From: JAIVJG01 sp964236735
Lineage (GTDB): Bacteria > Acidobacteriota > Blastocatellia > Pyrinomonadales > Pyrinomonadaceae
Direction: 5' to 3'
DNA: 49,553 nucleotides
Assembly: GCA_964236735.1 (NCBI GenBank)
Contig: CAXSFM010000027.1
Location: forward strand, 1-49,553
Position 1 is the stretch's first letter. Each line of letters begins with the position of its first letter. The translations under genes and the position numbers were made by a program. Under the pieces are notes generated by a model. The model searched no databases and had not been told where the DNA came from. It worked only from the letters and a program-made list of their open reading frames with translations. This document shows, piece by piece, positions 7,047-16,933 of the stretch.

Positions 7047-8936
7047 TTACGCCGTCGCCGTGACGAGCGTGCGTCCGGTCAACTGTACGAGTCCGGGCGT
7101 CGCATCAGCGAGCCACGTCGTCGGGCAGACGCCGCAACGCGTGCAAGTATCCACGGACGGGCACGGCGCGGTCGAGCGAACGGCGAGCGCACGTTCGTGC
7201 TCCTGCTCCATGAAGGCGCGTCCCTGTCCGGCGTCCACGATTTCCCAAGGCATCACTTCGCTGTAAGGCCGCAGACGCTCGACGTGGAAAGACGGGTCAA
7301 CGCCCGTCTCGCGCAGCGCCGCGTGCAAGTCGCCGCGCGTTCTGGTCATGGCTTCGATGACGCGCGAGACGGTGCGGTCGCCGGATGAAAACAGAGCCTG
7401 CTCGTGCGCGATGCGCGCCGACATGACGCGCACTTCGACGTTCGGGATGCGCGCCAGATTTTTACTCAACCACTTGAGACGCCGCTTCAACTCGCGCTCT
7501 TCGCAAATCGGTTCCCACTGGAAAGGCGTGTTCGGCTTCGGCACGAAACCGTTCAAGGCCGGGATGATTTTTCCCGCGCGCCCGAAACGCTTTCCCGCTT
7601 CGAGCATCCGGTCTTTGATGCGCTCGACGAGGGTGATCATCTCCAAGAGGTCTTCTTCCGTCTCGGTCGGCAAGCCCGCCATCAGATAGAGTTTGACCGT
7701 CAGCATCCCTCGGTCAAAAATCGCGCCGCAGATGTCCACGATCTCATCGTTCGTCAAATTCTTGTTGATGACTTTTCGCAGGCGGTCGCTGCCCGTCTCC
7801 GGCGCGACGGCGATTTGCTGGTCGCCGGATTCGACGAGCACGTCGAGTAACTCGTCTTCGATTTGATCGAGACGCAATGATGAGACCGAGATGCGAAAGT
7901 CCATCGCGCGCAGACCCTGCAAAATTTCGCTGATCTCCGGGTGGTCGCAGACGGCGGTCGAGACGAGGCCGATCTTGTCCGTCCGCCCGCGCCACGTCGC
8001 AGCTTTGGCGAGCACGTCGCGCGCGGGCACGACGCGCGGCGGCCAGTAGTTGAAACCCGCCCAGCAGAAGCGACAACCTTGCGAGCAGCCACGCGAAATC
8101 TCGACGAGGAAACGCTCGCCCATCTCGGCCTCTGGGGCCCAGATGACGGACGAAGGCGCGAACACTTCCGCGCTTTTCAATTGCTCGACAATTGCCCAAT
8201 CCTCACGACGCTTCGCGCGTCTCAAACTTCCTTCCTTCGGATTCTGCGCCGCCACCGCGCGCCCGACACGCGCCGGCACGCCCTCTTCCGTCGGCGTGTA
8301 AGCCGCGATTGTGCCGTCCGTTTTGTACGTCACGTCGTAGAGCGAAGGCACGTAGAAGCCTCGCCCGTTGCGCGCGAGCTTAAGCAGCAAATCTTCTTTC
8401 GTTCCATTCTCGTCGGAGTTTTCTAAAATGATGTCAATCAACTTCGGCGCGAGAATTTCGCCTTCGCCCACCGTGACGACATCCGTGTAGTCGGCAATCG
8501 GCTCCGGGTTAAGGAAAGACGCCGCGCCGCCCATCACGATGAGCGGGTCGTGGTGCGTGCGCTCGCGCGACCACAGAGGTATGCGCGCGAGTTTCAGCAC
8601 GCGCGCCATGTTGTAGTAATCCGTCTCGAAAGAAATGGAAAAAGCGACGACATCAAAGTCGCGCAGAGGCGTCTGCGATTCAAACGAGAGCATCGGCGCG
8701 CCCGACTTTTCATACTCGCGTAACTCGTCTTCATCGGGTAGGAACGCGCGCTCGCAGGAGACTTCCGGCACGTTGTTGAAAAGCTCGTACACGGATTGAA
8801 AACCGAGATTCGCCATCCCGACCGCGTACACGTTCGGGTAACACAGAGCGACGCGCAACTGCGCCCCGCGCTTCAGCGTCCAGCCCTCTTCGGTGGCGAG
8901 CTTGCGCCTGAGACTTTCGATAATTTTCTTCGACAT
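7047..8936 (-). CDS. B12-binding-type radical SAM protein (TIGR03960-like)
   Basis: A 629-residue protein with an N-terminal cobalamin-binding-like Rossmann region ('VALCYPNVYAVGMANLGFQ', '...TVGEGE'), then a radical SAM barrel. The [4Fe-4S] motif C-x3-C-x2-C appears as 'SRGCSQGCRFCWAG' near residue 284. A second cysteine cluster 'CTRCGVC' lies near the C-terminus. It resembles the TIGR03960 family, whose reaction is not established. The companion domain TIGR03936/DUF2344, often adjacent or fused in other bacteria, is not present in this window. It lies immediately downstream of rpoD on the same strand, separated by a hairpin at 8960-8991. Confidence 0.85.
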   Translation of the reverse strand: MSKKIIESLRRKLATEEGWTLKRGAQLRVALCYPNVYAVGMANLGFQSVYELFNNVPEVSCERAFLPDEDELREYEKSGAPMLSFESQTPLRDFDVVAFSISFETDYYNMARVLKLARIPLWSRERTHHDPLIVMGGAASFLNPEPIADYTDVVTVGEGEILAPKLIDIILENSDENGTKEDLLLKLARNGRGFYVPSLYDVTYKTDGTIAAYTPTEEGVPARVGRAVAAQNPKEGSLRRAKRREDWAIVEQLKSAEVFAPSSVIWAPEAEMGERFLVEISRGCSQGCRFCWAGFNYWPPRVVPARDVLAKAATWRGRTDKIGLVSTAVCDHPEISEILQGLRAMDFRISVSSLRLDQIEDELLDVLVESGDQQIAVAPETGSDRLRKVINKNLTNDEIVDICGAIFDRGMLTVKLYLMAGLPTETEEDLLEMITLVERIKDRMLEAGKRFGRAGKIIPALNGFVPKPNTPFQWEPICEERELKRRLKWLSKNLARIPNVEVRVMSARIAHEQALFSSGDRTVSRVIEAMTRTRGDLHAALRETGVDPSFHVERLRPYSEVMPWEIVDAGQGRAFMEQEHERALAVRSTAPCPSVDTCTRCGVCPTTWLADATPGLVQLTGRTLVTATA

Positions 8937-8959
8937 TTGTTAAATCTAAAAGTGAAATG

Positions 8960-8991
8960 GCAAGTTTGAATTTGATGATTCAAACTTGCCT
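8960..8991 (-). terminator. Probable terminator after rpoD
   Basis: A 12-bp stem (GGCAAGTTTGAA at 8960-8971 with its complement at 8980-8991) is followed on the minus strand by ATTTCACTTTTAG. It separates rpoD from the radical SAM gene. Confidence 0.6.
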
Positions 8992-9019
8992 TCAGTTTAC
9001 CATCCCACGGGATGTAACC

Positions 9020-10756
<1,737 letters not shown>

Positions 10757-10834
10757 GCTCAAAAGCGACACACCTCTAACAGCCAAACATCAGTCACAAA
10801 CTTTGACGCGCCAAACAGTCGCGCCGTCCGAATT

Positions 10835-12700
10835 CTAATTTACAGAAGACTCGCCATCGGCATGTTGCCGCGTGGTGACGCTCGTCGCGCGCGGCATCAG
10901 CGAAATGCGATAACGCTTCCACTCCAAATCTTCCATGATGAGTTCGTCGCGCCGCGCGCTATCGTTCGCTCTGTCAGCCGACGCGATCTCGACGGCGAGT
11001 TCGCGGATGCGCCGGTCAACCATCATCAACCTCAGCGCGATGAGACAACTTTCCGCTTCGGCCACGACCGCATCGCTCGCCTCATCGTGCTCGCGCGCAG
11101 GCTCGCTCATCAGCACGAGCGGGACGAGATTTTCCGCGACGGGGTCGTCTGCGGTCAACTCGCCGAGCGATGCGAAGTCAACCGTTGCGCCGCGCGCGTC
11201 CAAATCTTTCAGCGCGCGAAAGACTGCGGCGGACGGCAGCGCGTCGTAGTCGCCCTCTTCCAACTGGGGGAGAATGAGGTGTCGCAAATCCTCGTCATGC
11301 ACGAGCAGTTCGAGGAGTCTCTGTTCCGCTTTGGTCGGCGGCGCAGTCTCGGCCAGCGCGACGGTCTTTCGCACATCCGGCGCGGGCACGCCGGAGCCGG
11401 CGTTGACCGTCTTCCACAACTCGCGCCGGAGCGTCGGCTCCTCGACCCGCAGCGCGTCCATCACCATGTCAAAATACTCGCGCTTCTGAATCCTGTTTCT
11501 GACGGCGCGCACGAACGGCAACGCTTCCTCCACCGCTCCGGCCTTCCCCGCCGGGCTGCGTAGGTCGTGGTCGCGCAGAGCCTGATCGAGCACGAACTGA
11601 AGATGCGAGAGAGACTCTCCGCGACGGCGGTTGTACTCTTCGACGCCGTGCGCCCGGATGAATTCATCCGGGTCTGCGCCGTCTGGCAGCACGAGCAACT
11701 TGACCTCGAAATCCTCCGCGAGAAAAGTTTCAATGGCGCGCTTGGCAGCCTTAATCCCCGCGCGGTCGCCATCATAGTTGACGACAACTTTGCGCGCAAA
11801 TCTGCCGAGGAGATTGACCTGCTCCGGCGTCAGAGCCGTCCCCAGACTCGCGACGACGTTTCTGACGCCCGCTTGAAACGGGATGATTAAGTCGAGATAA
11901 CCCTCGACGAGAATCGCGAATTTCTTGCGCCTGATGTCGTCGCGCGAGACGTGCAAGCCGTACAGGTGACGCCCCTTCGTGTAGGCCGCCGTCTCCGGCG
12001 AGTTGAGATACTTCGGCTCCTCGCCCGCCTTCATCGCGCGCCCGCCGAACGCGACGGGCCTTCCTTGCGCGTCGAGCACCGGAAAAATCAGACGCCCGCG
12101 AAAGCGATCATAAAATCCACCCGCATCTTTTTTGACGACGAGTCCGCTCCGCTCAATCTGCCCGAGCGTCGCGCCCTTGCGCTTCAAATAATTGCCGAGT
12201 CCGTCCCAACTGTTCGGCGCGAAGCCGAGACGAAAAGCCTTCCGCGTCTCATCGAGAATGCCGCGCCCCTCGACATACTCGCGCGCCGCACGCGACTCGT
12301 CGTTCGCTTCACGGAGTTGCGCCTCCCACCATTCGAGCGCCCAACCGTTCAACTCGATGACCTCGTCCGCATCCTTGCGCTTTGTCTCAAAACGCTTGTC
12401 CTCTTCCATGACGGGCATCGGCACGCCCGTTTTTTCCGCCACGATTCTAATCGCTTCGGGAAAAGAGACGCGCTCCATCTCCATCACGAAATTGAAGACG
12501 CTGCCGCCCTTCGCGCACCCGAAACAATAAAAAATTTCCTTCGACGGATTGACGGAAAAGCTCGGCGTCTTCTCCTGATGAAAAGGGCAGCACGCCATCC
12601 AGTTCGCGCCCTTCTTCTTCAACGTCACGTAGTCGCCCACGACGCGCACGATGTCTGCTTGCCGCTTGAGATCGTCAATAAATGTTTGCGGATAGCGCAT
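10835..12700 (-). CDS. dnaG: DNA primase DnaG
   Basis: Synthesises RNA primers for replication. The N-terminal zinc-binding domain has 'CPFHQEKTPSFSVNPSKEIF' followed by 'CFGC'. The RNA-polymerase/Toprim core has 'GRLIFPVLDAQGRPVAFGGR', 'VEGYLDLI' and 'VVNYDGDRAG'. A helical C-terminal DnaB-binding region completes the usual ~620 residues (here 621). The ATG is only 5 bases after the stop of the upstream PIN-domain gene and has no clear ribosome site of its own. It is therefore probably translationally coupled to that toxin gene. Confidence 0.96.
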   Translation of the reverse strand: MRYPQTFIDDLKRQADIVRVVGDYVTLKKKGANWMACCPFHQEKTPSFSVNPSKEIFYCFGCAKGGSVFNFVMEMERVSFPEAIRIVAEKTGVPMPVMEEDKRFETKRKDADEVIELNGWALEWWEAQLREANDESRAAREYVEGRGILDETRKAFRLGFAPNSWDGLGNYLKRKGATLGQIERSGLVVKKDAGGFYDRFRGRLIFPVLDAQGRPVAFGGRAMKAGEEPKYLNSPETAAYTKGRHLYGLHVSRDDIRRKKFAILVEGYLDLIIPFQAGVRNVVASLGTALTPEQVNLLGRFARKVVVNYDGDRAGIKAAKRAIETFLAEDFEVKLLVLPDGADPDEFIRAHGVEEYNRRRGESLSHLQFVLDQALRDHDLRSPAGKAGAVEEALPFVRAVRNRIQKREYFDMVMDALRVEEPTLRRELWKTVNAGSGVPAPDVRKTVALAETAPPTKAEQRLLELLVHDEDLRHLILPQLEEGDYDALPSAAVFRALKDLDARGATVDFASLGELTADDPVAENLVPLVLMSEPAREHDEASDAVVAEAESCLIALRLMMVDRRIRELAVEIASADRANDSARRDELIMEDLEWKRYRISLMPRATSVTTRQHADGESSVN

Positions 12701-12705
12701 CGGGT

Positions 12706-13128
12706 TTAAGGCTGTGATTGTTTGAGATGATTGAGAAATTCAACAGGGGAGAAGAGGGGCAACGCCGCGTTTTTGTAGTTGTTTATATCGCGCGTGACAA
12801 TCGCATCCATCCGGCTGGCCGTCGCGCTGGCATGTTGCACGGCGTCCTCGTAGTCGGTGAAGGGTAAGGATAAAGCATTTGTCAAAACAGAATGGTCAAT
12901 CGGACACACGCGCACAACTTGCAGGAGTTGGCTGATAGCTTGCCTGAGATTGTTTGTGTTGATGGCCTTACGGGCGATGTAAAAAACATTGATGGGCGTG
13001 ATGCCGGAGATGTAAGCCTCAAATAAACCTTGCTCGCAGAGGTCTAACAATTCAGCGGTCGCTTTGGCGAAAGGCGCACGCGCCATGATGACATCGAATA
13101 TCACATCGGTATCGAGCAAGGCGCGCAT
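12706..13128 (-). CDS. PIN-domain toxin of a VapBC-like module
   Basis: A 140-residue PIN-fold ribonuclease. Acidic active-site residues are visible in 'LLDTDVIFDV' (Asp near residue 6-8), 'TDYEDAVQHASA' and 'DAIVTRDINNY'. Toxins of this type cut RNA, and their partner neutralises them. The start codon overlaps the antitoxin stop by one base (TGATG), showing coupling. Base composition is visibly AT-richer than the flanking dnaG and mutS2, suggesting separate origin. Downstream, dnaG starts after 5 bases. Confidence 0.85.
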   Translation of the reverse strand: MRALLDTDVIFDVIMARAPFAKATAELLDLCEQGLFEAYISGITPINVFYIARKAINTNNLRQAISQLLQVVRVCPIDHSVLTNALSLPFTDYEDAVQHASATASRMDAIVTRDINNYKNAALPLFSPVEFLNHLKQSQP

Positions 13129-13415
13129 CAGGAATATTTCTCCGACAGGTAATCGGCATAAGCGTCCTTCACCTCTTCGTCCGTCGGCGGGTCGCCGTTG
13201 AATTTGAGGATACCGTAGAGCCGTTGTGAAATGCTCGCTTTGTCCCTCTCGGAGTTTTGAGCGTCAACGTGCCCGGACATCTCGCCTGATGTTGGCGCGG
13301 CATGTTGAGGCGCATCTAAATCCTGACGCACGCTGCTCGAAATCGCCTCGATGATGCAGATGCGATCTTTAACGGAAAGCCGTTTGATTTCTTCAATGAT
13401 TTCCTGTTGGCTCAT
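13128..13415 (-). CDS. Probable antitoxin of the PIN-toxin module
   Basis: A 95-residue charged protein. The N-terminal ~35 residues ('IIEEIKRLSVKDRICIIEAISSSV') resemble the short helical dimer/DNA-binding heads of addiction-module antitoxins. The middle is hydrophilic and probably disordered. The C-terminus ('DEEVKDAYADYLSEKYS') is a plausible toxin-binding tail. A good AAGGA ribosome site precedes the ATG, and TAGAAT lies a little upstream on the minus strand as a possible -10 box. The identification rests on its overlap with the toxin gene. Confidence 0.75.
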   Translation of the reverse strand: MSQQEIIEEIKRLSVKDRICIIEAISSSVRQDLDAPQHAAPTSGEMSGHVDAQNSERDKASISQRLYGILKFNGDPPTDEEVKDAYADYLSEKYS

Positions 13416-13593
13416 AGCTTTCTTTTCCTTATCACGATTCTAACGCAACCCGACATCGCGCGCATGATGTTCGCTTGTCGTCTATGGTCGCCAATGATTA
13501 CTTACAGAGGATGCATCAATCTCATCAAAGCACTATAGAATTTGTTCCGACCGGACGAAAGAGCGTGATGGCGTTTTCAACTGACATAAAAGC

Positions 13594-16092
13594 TTACTGT
13601 TTCAACTCGACGACGGTTGCGCCCGCGCCGCCTTGGTTGGGAGGGGCTTGCTCGAAGTGCGCGACGTGCGGGTGATTTTTGAGTAGCTCGGCGATGGCGC
13701 GGCGGAGTGCGCCCGTGCCGTGGCCGTGGACGATGCGGATGTGCGTGAGGTCGTTCATGTACGCCTCGTCGAGAAATTTGTCGGCTTCGTCCGTCGCCAC
13801 GTCCGTCGTTTTGCCAATGAGATTGAGTTCGGCGTGGGGCGCATCGCTCGAAGGGCGGACGTTGATTTCCGTGCCGCGTTGCTGCATCCGTTGGAGGCGT
13901 CCGGCGAGCGTGTGGTCTGGCTTCTGGACGACGCGCTCGATGACTTCGAGGTTGGCGGCCTTCTCTCGAAAACGTAAATTGCCGATGCGTATTTCGGCCT
14001 CGCCGTCATTGCTGATGCGCTCGACTACACCCGTCGTGTTCAGAGAAGGCAGGCGCACTTGATCGCCCACTGTGACCGCGCGTGGAGTCGCTGGAGTTTG
14101 AGCGTCGGCGGCTGTTGTCGCGCGGCCTTCACCCTGCTCGCCTCCATGCCGGACGACGCGCACGCCGCCCGGTGCTGTCGTCTGGTTTCCAACGGCGGTT
14201 TTTACAGGACGCGAGGCGACAGTGGCGCGCTGCTTCTGCGCTTCGCGACGCAGTTCCGCCGCTCGCTTCTCCGACTCGCGCTCGACTCTGGCGCGGACGG
14301 CGCGGTCTTCGATGTGCGAGAAAAGCTCGCGCGCGCGCGTCTCAAATTCCGTCGTCGCGGCCTGAAGTTTTTTGTTGAACTCCGCCTCGCGCTCGCGTTC
14401 ACGCTTCTGCGCGTCGCGGTCGAGCGCAGCGTATTTGTCGGCGACGGCGCGGCGTTCTTCTTCGAGCGCGAGGCGCAACGTTTCCGCCTCCTCAGATTCG
14501 CGTTTGATGCGGCGCAGGTATTCGGCGGCGGCCAGCGTGCGTTCGTCCACGCGCTCGCGCGCCGCGTTGATGAGTGCGTCGGGCAGGCCAAAGCGTCGCG
14601 CGATTTCGAGTCCGGCGGATGAGCCGGCGACGCCGACGAGTAAGCGATAAGTCGGCTCTAATGTTTTCTCGTCGAATTCGACGCTGGCGTTCAAGACGCC
14701 CTCCTCGTTCGCCGCGTACATCTTGAGGCCGCTGTAATGCGTCGTCGCGATGACGTGCGCGCCGCACGCCTGTCGAAAATGATCCACGACGGCGACGCCG
14801 AGCGCGGAGCCTTCTTCCGGGTCTGTGCCCGTGCCGACTTCGTCGAAGAGGACAAGCGCGGGACGCTCGCACAGTTCGATCATGCGGCTGATGTTGGCGA
14901 CGTGCGAGGTGAAAGTCGAAAGATTCGCGGCGAGCGATTGGCGGTCGCCGATGTCCGCGAGCACCGAGGCATAGAGCGGAAAGCTCGCCTCGCGCGCGGG
15001 GACGTGCAGGCCGGAGAGCGCCATCAGGGACAACAGGCCAGCCGTCTTCAAGACGACGGTTTTGCCGCCCGCATTCGCGCCGGAGATGACCATCACGGGA
15101 TGGCTCGCATCGAGCGAGAGAGAGACGGGCACGACTTCGCCGCCCGTCTCGCGCAAGTTTTCTTCGAGCAGAGGATGACGCGCGGCAACGAGTGCGAGCG
15201 TCGCGTCTTCAGCGACCTGCGGCTCGACGCAGTTGAGTCGCGCGGAGAGCGCGGCCTTCGCGCCGACGAAATCGAGTTCCGCCACCGCCCGCGCTGCGGC
15301 TACGAGCGCGGGAAATTCCGCGCGTAATTCTTCCGTCAGCGTCAGAAGGATGCGCGCGATTTCGCGCTCTTCCGTCTCGCGCAAATTCTGTAGCTCGTTG
15401 TTCGACTCAATCGTTTCCAGCGGCTCGACGAAGACGGTCGCGCCAGAAGAAGAGAATCCATGCGCGACGCCCTGCACGCGCCCGCGATGATCGCTCCGCA
15501 CGGGAATCACATAGCGGTCGTTACGAACGGTCACGAGCGCGTCTTGAATCGCTTCCTCCGAACGGCGCATCAAGGTTTCGAGCGAGCGCGCGATGGATGA
15601 GCGCAGGCGCACGATGTCGTGACGGATGCGCGCGAGTTCGGGGCTGGCGCGGTCGTCGAGTTCGCCGCCCGGCAAAATCTTGGCGTGGATGCGCGCCGCG
15701 AGCGCGAGCAGCGCGCCGGGCAACGCCGACACCATCTCCCACAGGACGGGCGACTCGTCGCGCTCGGCGCTGATGGCGGAGCGCGCGTCAGCCGCCTGCT
15801 CGCACAGACGCGCGAGTTCGAGCAAGACGAGCGCGTCCAAAATCGCGCCCTCGATGCGGAGTCGCGCCAGCGCATCCGTCGGATCGTTCAACTCGCTGAA
15901 AACCCACGCCGCGCCGCGCCGACGCAGTTCGACGCATTCCGTGACGGCGCTCAGTGCGCGCCGCACGTCCTCAAGCGACGAGAGCGGCGCGAGCGCATCC
16001 ACGCGCGCGCGTCCCATCGGCGTCTGCGCGCCGCGCCTGACGAGCGCGCGCAGTTCGTCGTATTCCAGCGTCCCGAAAGCTTGTTCGTTCAT
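13594..16092 (-). CDS. mutS2: MutS2 family protein (ATPase and Smr endonuclease)
   Basis: An 832-residue MutS homologue without mismatch-recognition domain. It acts on branched DNA and collided ribosomes in other bacteria. It has MutS core helices at residues ~1-310, the ATPase with Walker A 'SGANAGGKTVVLKT' near residue 337, Walker B 'LVLFDEVGTGTDPEEG', and the signature 'SLAANLSTFTSHVANI'. A long charged coiled coil spans ~510-620. The C-terminal Smr domain has 'ELNLIG' and 'IRIVHGHGTGALRRAI'. All catalytic motifs look intact. It stands alone; heptamer array R2 lies just upstream of its start. Confidence 0.95.
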   Translation of the reverse strand: MNEQAFGTLEYDELRALVRRGAQTPMGRARVDALAPLSSLEDVRRALSAVTECVELRRRGAAWVFSELNDPTDALARLRIEGAILDALVLLELARLCEQAADARSAISAERDESPVLWEMVSALPGALLALAARIHAKILPGGELDDRASPELARIRHDIVRLRSSIARSLETLMRRSEEAIQDALVTVRNDRYVIPVRSDHRGRVQGVAHGFSSSGATVFVEPLETIESNNELQNLRETEEREIARILLTLTEELRAEFPALVAAARAVAELDFVGAKAALSARLNCVEPQVAEDATLALVAARHPLLEENLRETGGEVVPVSLSLDASHPVMVISGANAGGKTVVLKTAGLLSLMALSGLHVPAREASFPLYASVLADIGDRQSLAANLSTFTSHVANISRMIELCERPALVLFDEVGTGTDPEEGSALGVAVVDHFRQACGAHVIATTHYSGLKMYAANEEGVLNASVEFDEKTLEPTYRLLVGVAGSSAGLEIARRFGLPDALINAARERVDERTLAAAEYLRRIKRESEEAETLRLALEEERRAVADKYAALDRDAQKREREREAEFNKKLQAATTEFETRARELFSHIEDRAVRARVERESEKRAAELRREAQKQRATVASRPVKTAVGNQTTAPGGVRVVRHGGEQGEGRATTAADAQTPATPRAVTVGDQVRLPSLNTTGVVERISNDGEAEIRIGNLRFREKAANLEVIERVVQKPDHTLAGRLQRMQQRGTEINVRPSSDAPHAELNLIGKTTDVATDEADKFLDEAYMNDLTHIRIVHGHGTGALRRAIAELLKNHPHVAHFEQAPPNQGGAGATVVELKQ

Positions 16093-16104
16093 TGCACTTC
16101 AATA

Positions 16105-16246
16105 GTGACAAAAGCAGTGACAAGTGACAAGTGACGAGTGACAAGCAAAAAAAGTGATAAGTGATGAGTAATGAGTGATGAGCGAAAGACATCTTCTTGC
16201 TCGTCACTGCTTTTGTCGTTCACTCATCACTCGTCACTGCTTTCGT
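16105..16246. repeat. Heptamer repeat array R2 (GTGACAA / GTGATGA family), inverted pair
   Basis: GTGACAA-type units occur in 7-bp register at 16105-16111 and 16117-16144 and again as GTGATAA/GTGATGA/GTAATGA at 16154-16181. The right side (16201-16246) carries the reverse complement, including GTCACTGCTTTTGTC and GTCACTGCTTTCGTC, which pair with 16105-16121. The last codons and the stop of the CheW-like gene lie inside it. Confidence 0.85.
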
Positions 16247-16792
16247 CCTCTGCCTGCGTCGTTGTGTGCTGTGCGTGGCGGCGTCGAAGAGTTTGGAGGG
16301 GTCGAGCAGGAAGATGTTCGAGTCGTTGTGGCGAAGCACGCCGCGCACGGCGGGTGCGTCGGGCGGTGGCGGCTCGATGTCGTCGGTCTGGATGTCGCGC
16401 GTGCGCTCGATGCTTGAGACGCAGAGCGCGAGTTGCTCGTCGCCGCGCAGTGTGACGAGGAGCTTGCATGGCGAAGCATCTGCGTCAGGTTGCATGGACG
16501 TCGCAACGGCGTCGCTGCTCGTCGCAGCCTGCGCCTTTGCGCCGAGCAGTTGGAAGGGGTCAAGCGTCGTCCGCATTCGCCCGCGCACGCTGGCGACGCC
16601 GAGCACGGACGGAGGTGCGTCGGGGAGCGGCGTGATTGCGCGCGCCTCTGTGACGCCGTCGGTCTCGTCGCTGAAGATCGCGATGGCGCGCGTGCCCGCC
16701 GCCGCATCACGCATGACGATCAATTCGCGGCGCGCGTCCGGTTTGAGAGCGGCGTCTGCGGATTCATTTCTATCGTTCGATTCTTCTGACAT
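16220..16792 (-). CDS. CheW-like domain protein
   Basis: 190 residues with one CheW fold: 'ARAITPLPDAPPSVLGVASVRGRM' corresponds to the CheW 'I..LP.AP..V.GV...RG' core, and 'VRGVLRHNDSNIFLLDPSKLF' corresponds to the C-terminal 'G.....g.ii.llD...l' strand-helix. CheW couples receptors to the CheA kinase; a cheA gene lies at 37340 but is 20 kb away. The ATG at 16792 has AAGG 8 bases upstream; 16798 is an alternative. The last residues ('RTKAVTSDE') and the stop are encoded by repeat array R2. Confidence 0.75.
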   Translation of the reverse strand: MSEESNDRNESADAALKPDARRELIVMRDAAAGTRAIAIFSDETDGVTEARAITPLPDAPPSVLGVASVRGRMRTTLDPFQLLGAKAQAATSSDAVATSMQPDADASPCKLLVTLRGDEQLALCVSSIERTRDIQTDDIEPPPPDAPAVRGVLRHNDSNIFLLDPSKLFDAATHSTQRRRQRTKAVTSDE

Positions 16793-16859
16793 GTGCATGG
16801 CCTTGTGGTTGATTTTGGCGCGCTCAAAAGTTTGACGTCAAAAGTTTAGCAAAAAAGCG

Positions 16860-16897
16860 GAGGCGGCGAACGGCTTTTGTGCCATGTTCGCCGCCTC
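16860..16897 (-). terminator. Terminator after the S74 adhesin gene
   Basis: A perfect 12-bp stem GAGGCGGCGAAC (16860-16871) with its complement (16886-16897) is followed on the minus strand by CGCTTTTTT. Confidence 0.8.
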
Positions 16898-16933
16898 TAC
16901 TTTTTCGTCAACGCGCTGGTGATGCGATGAGCG

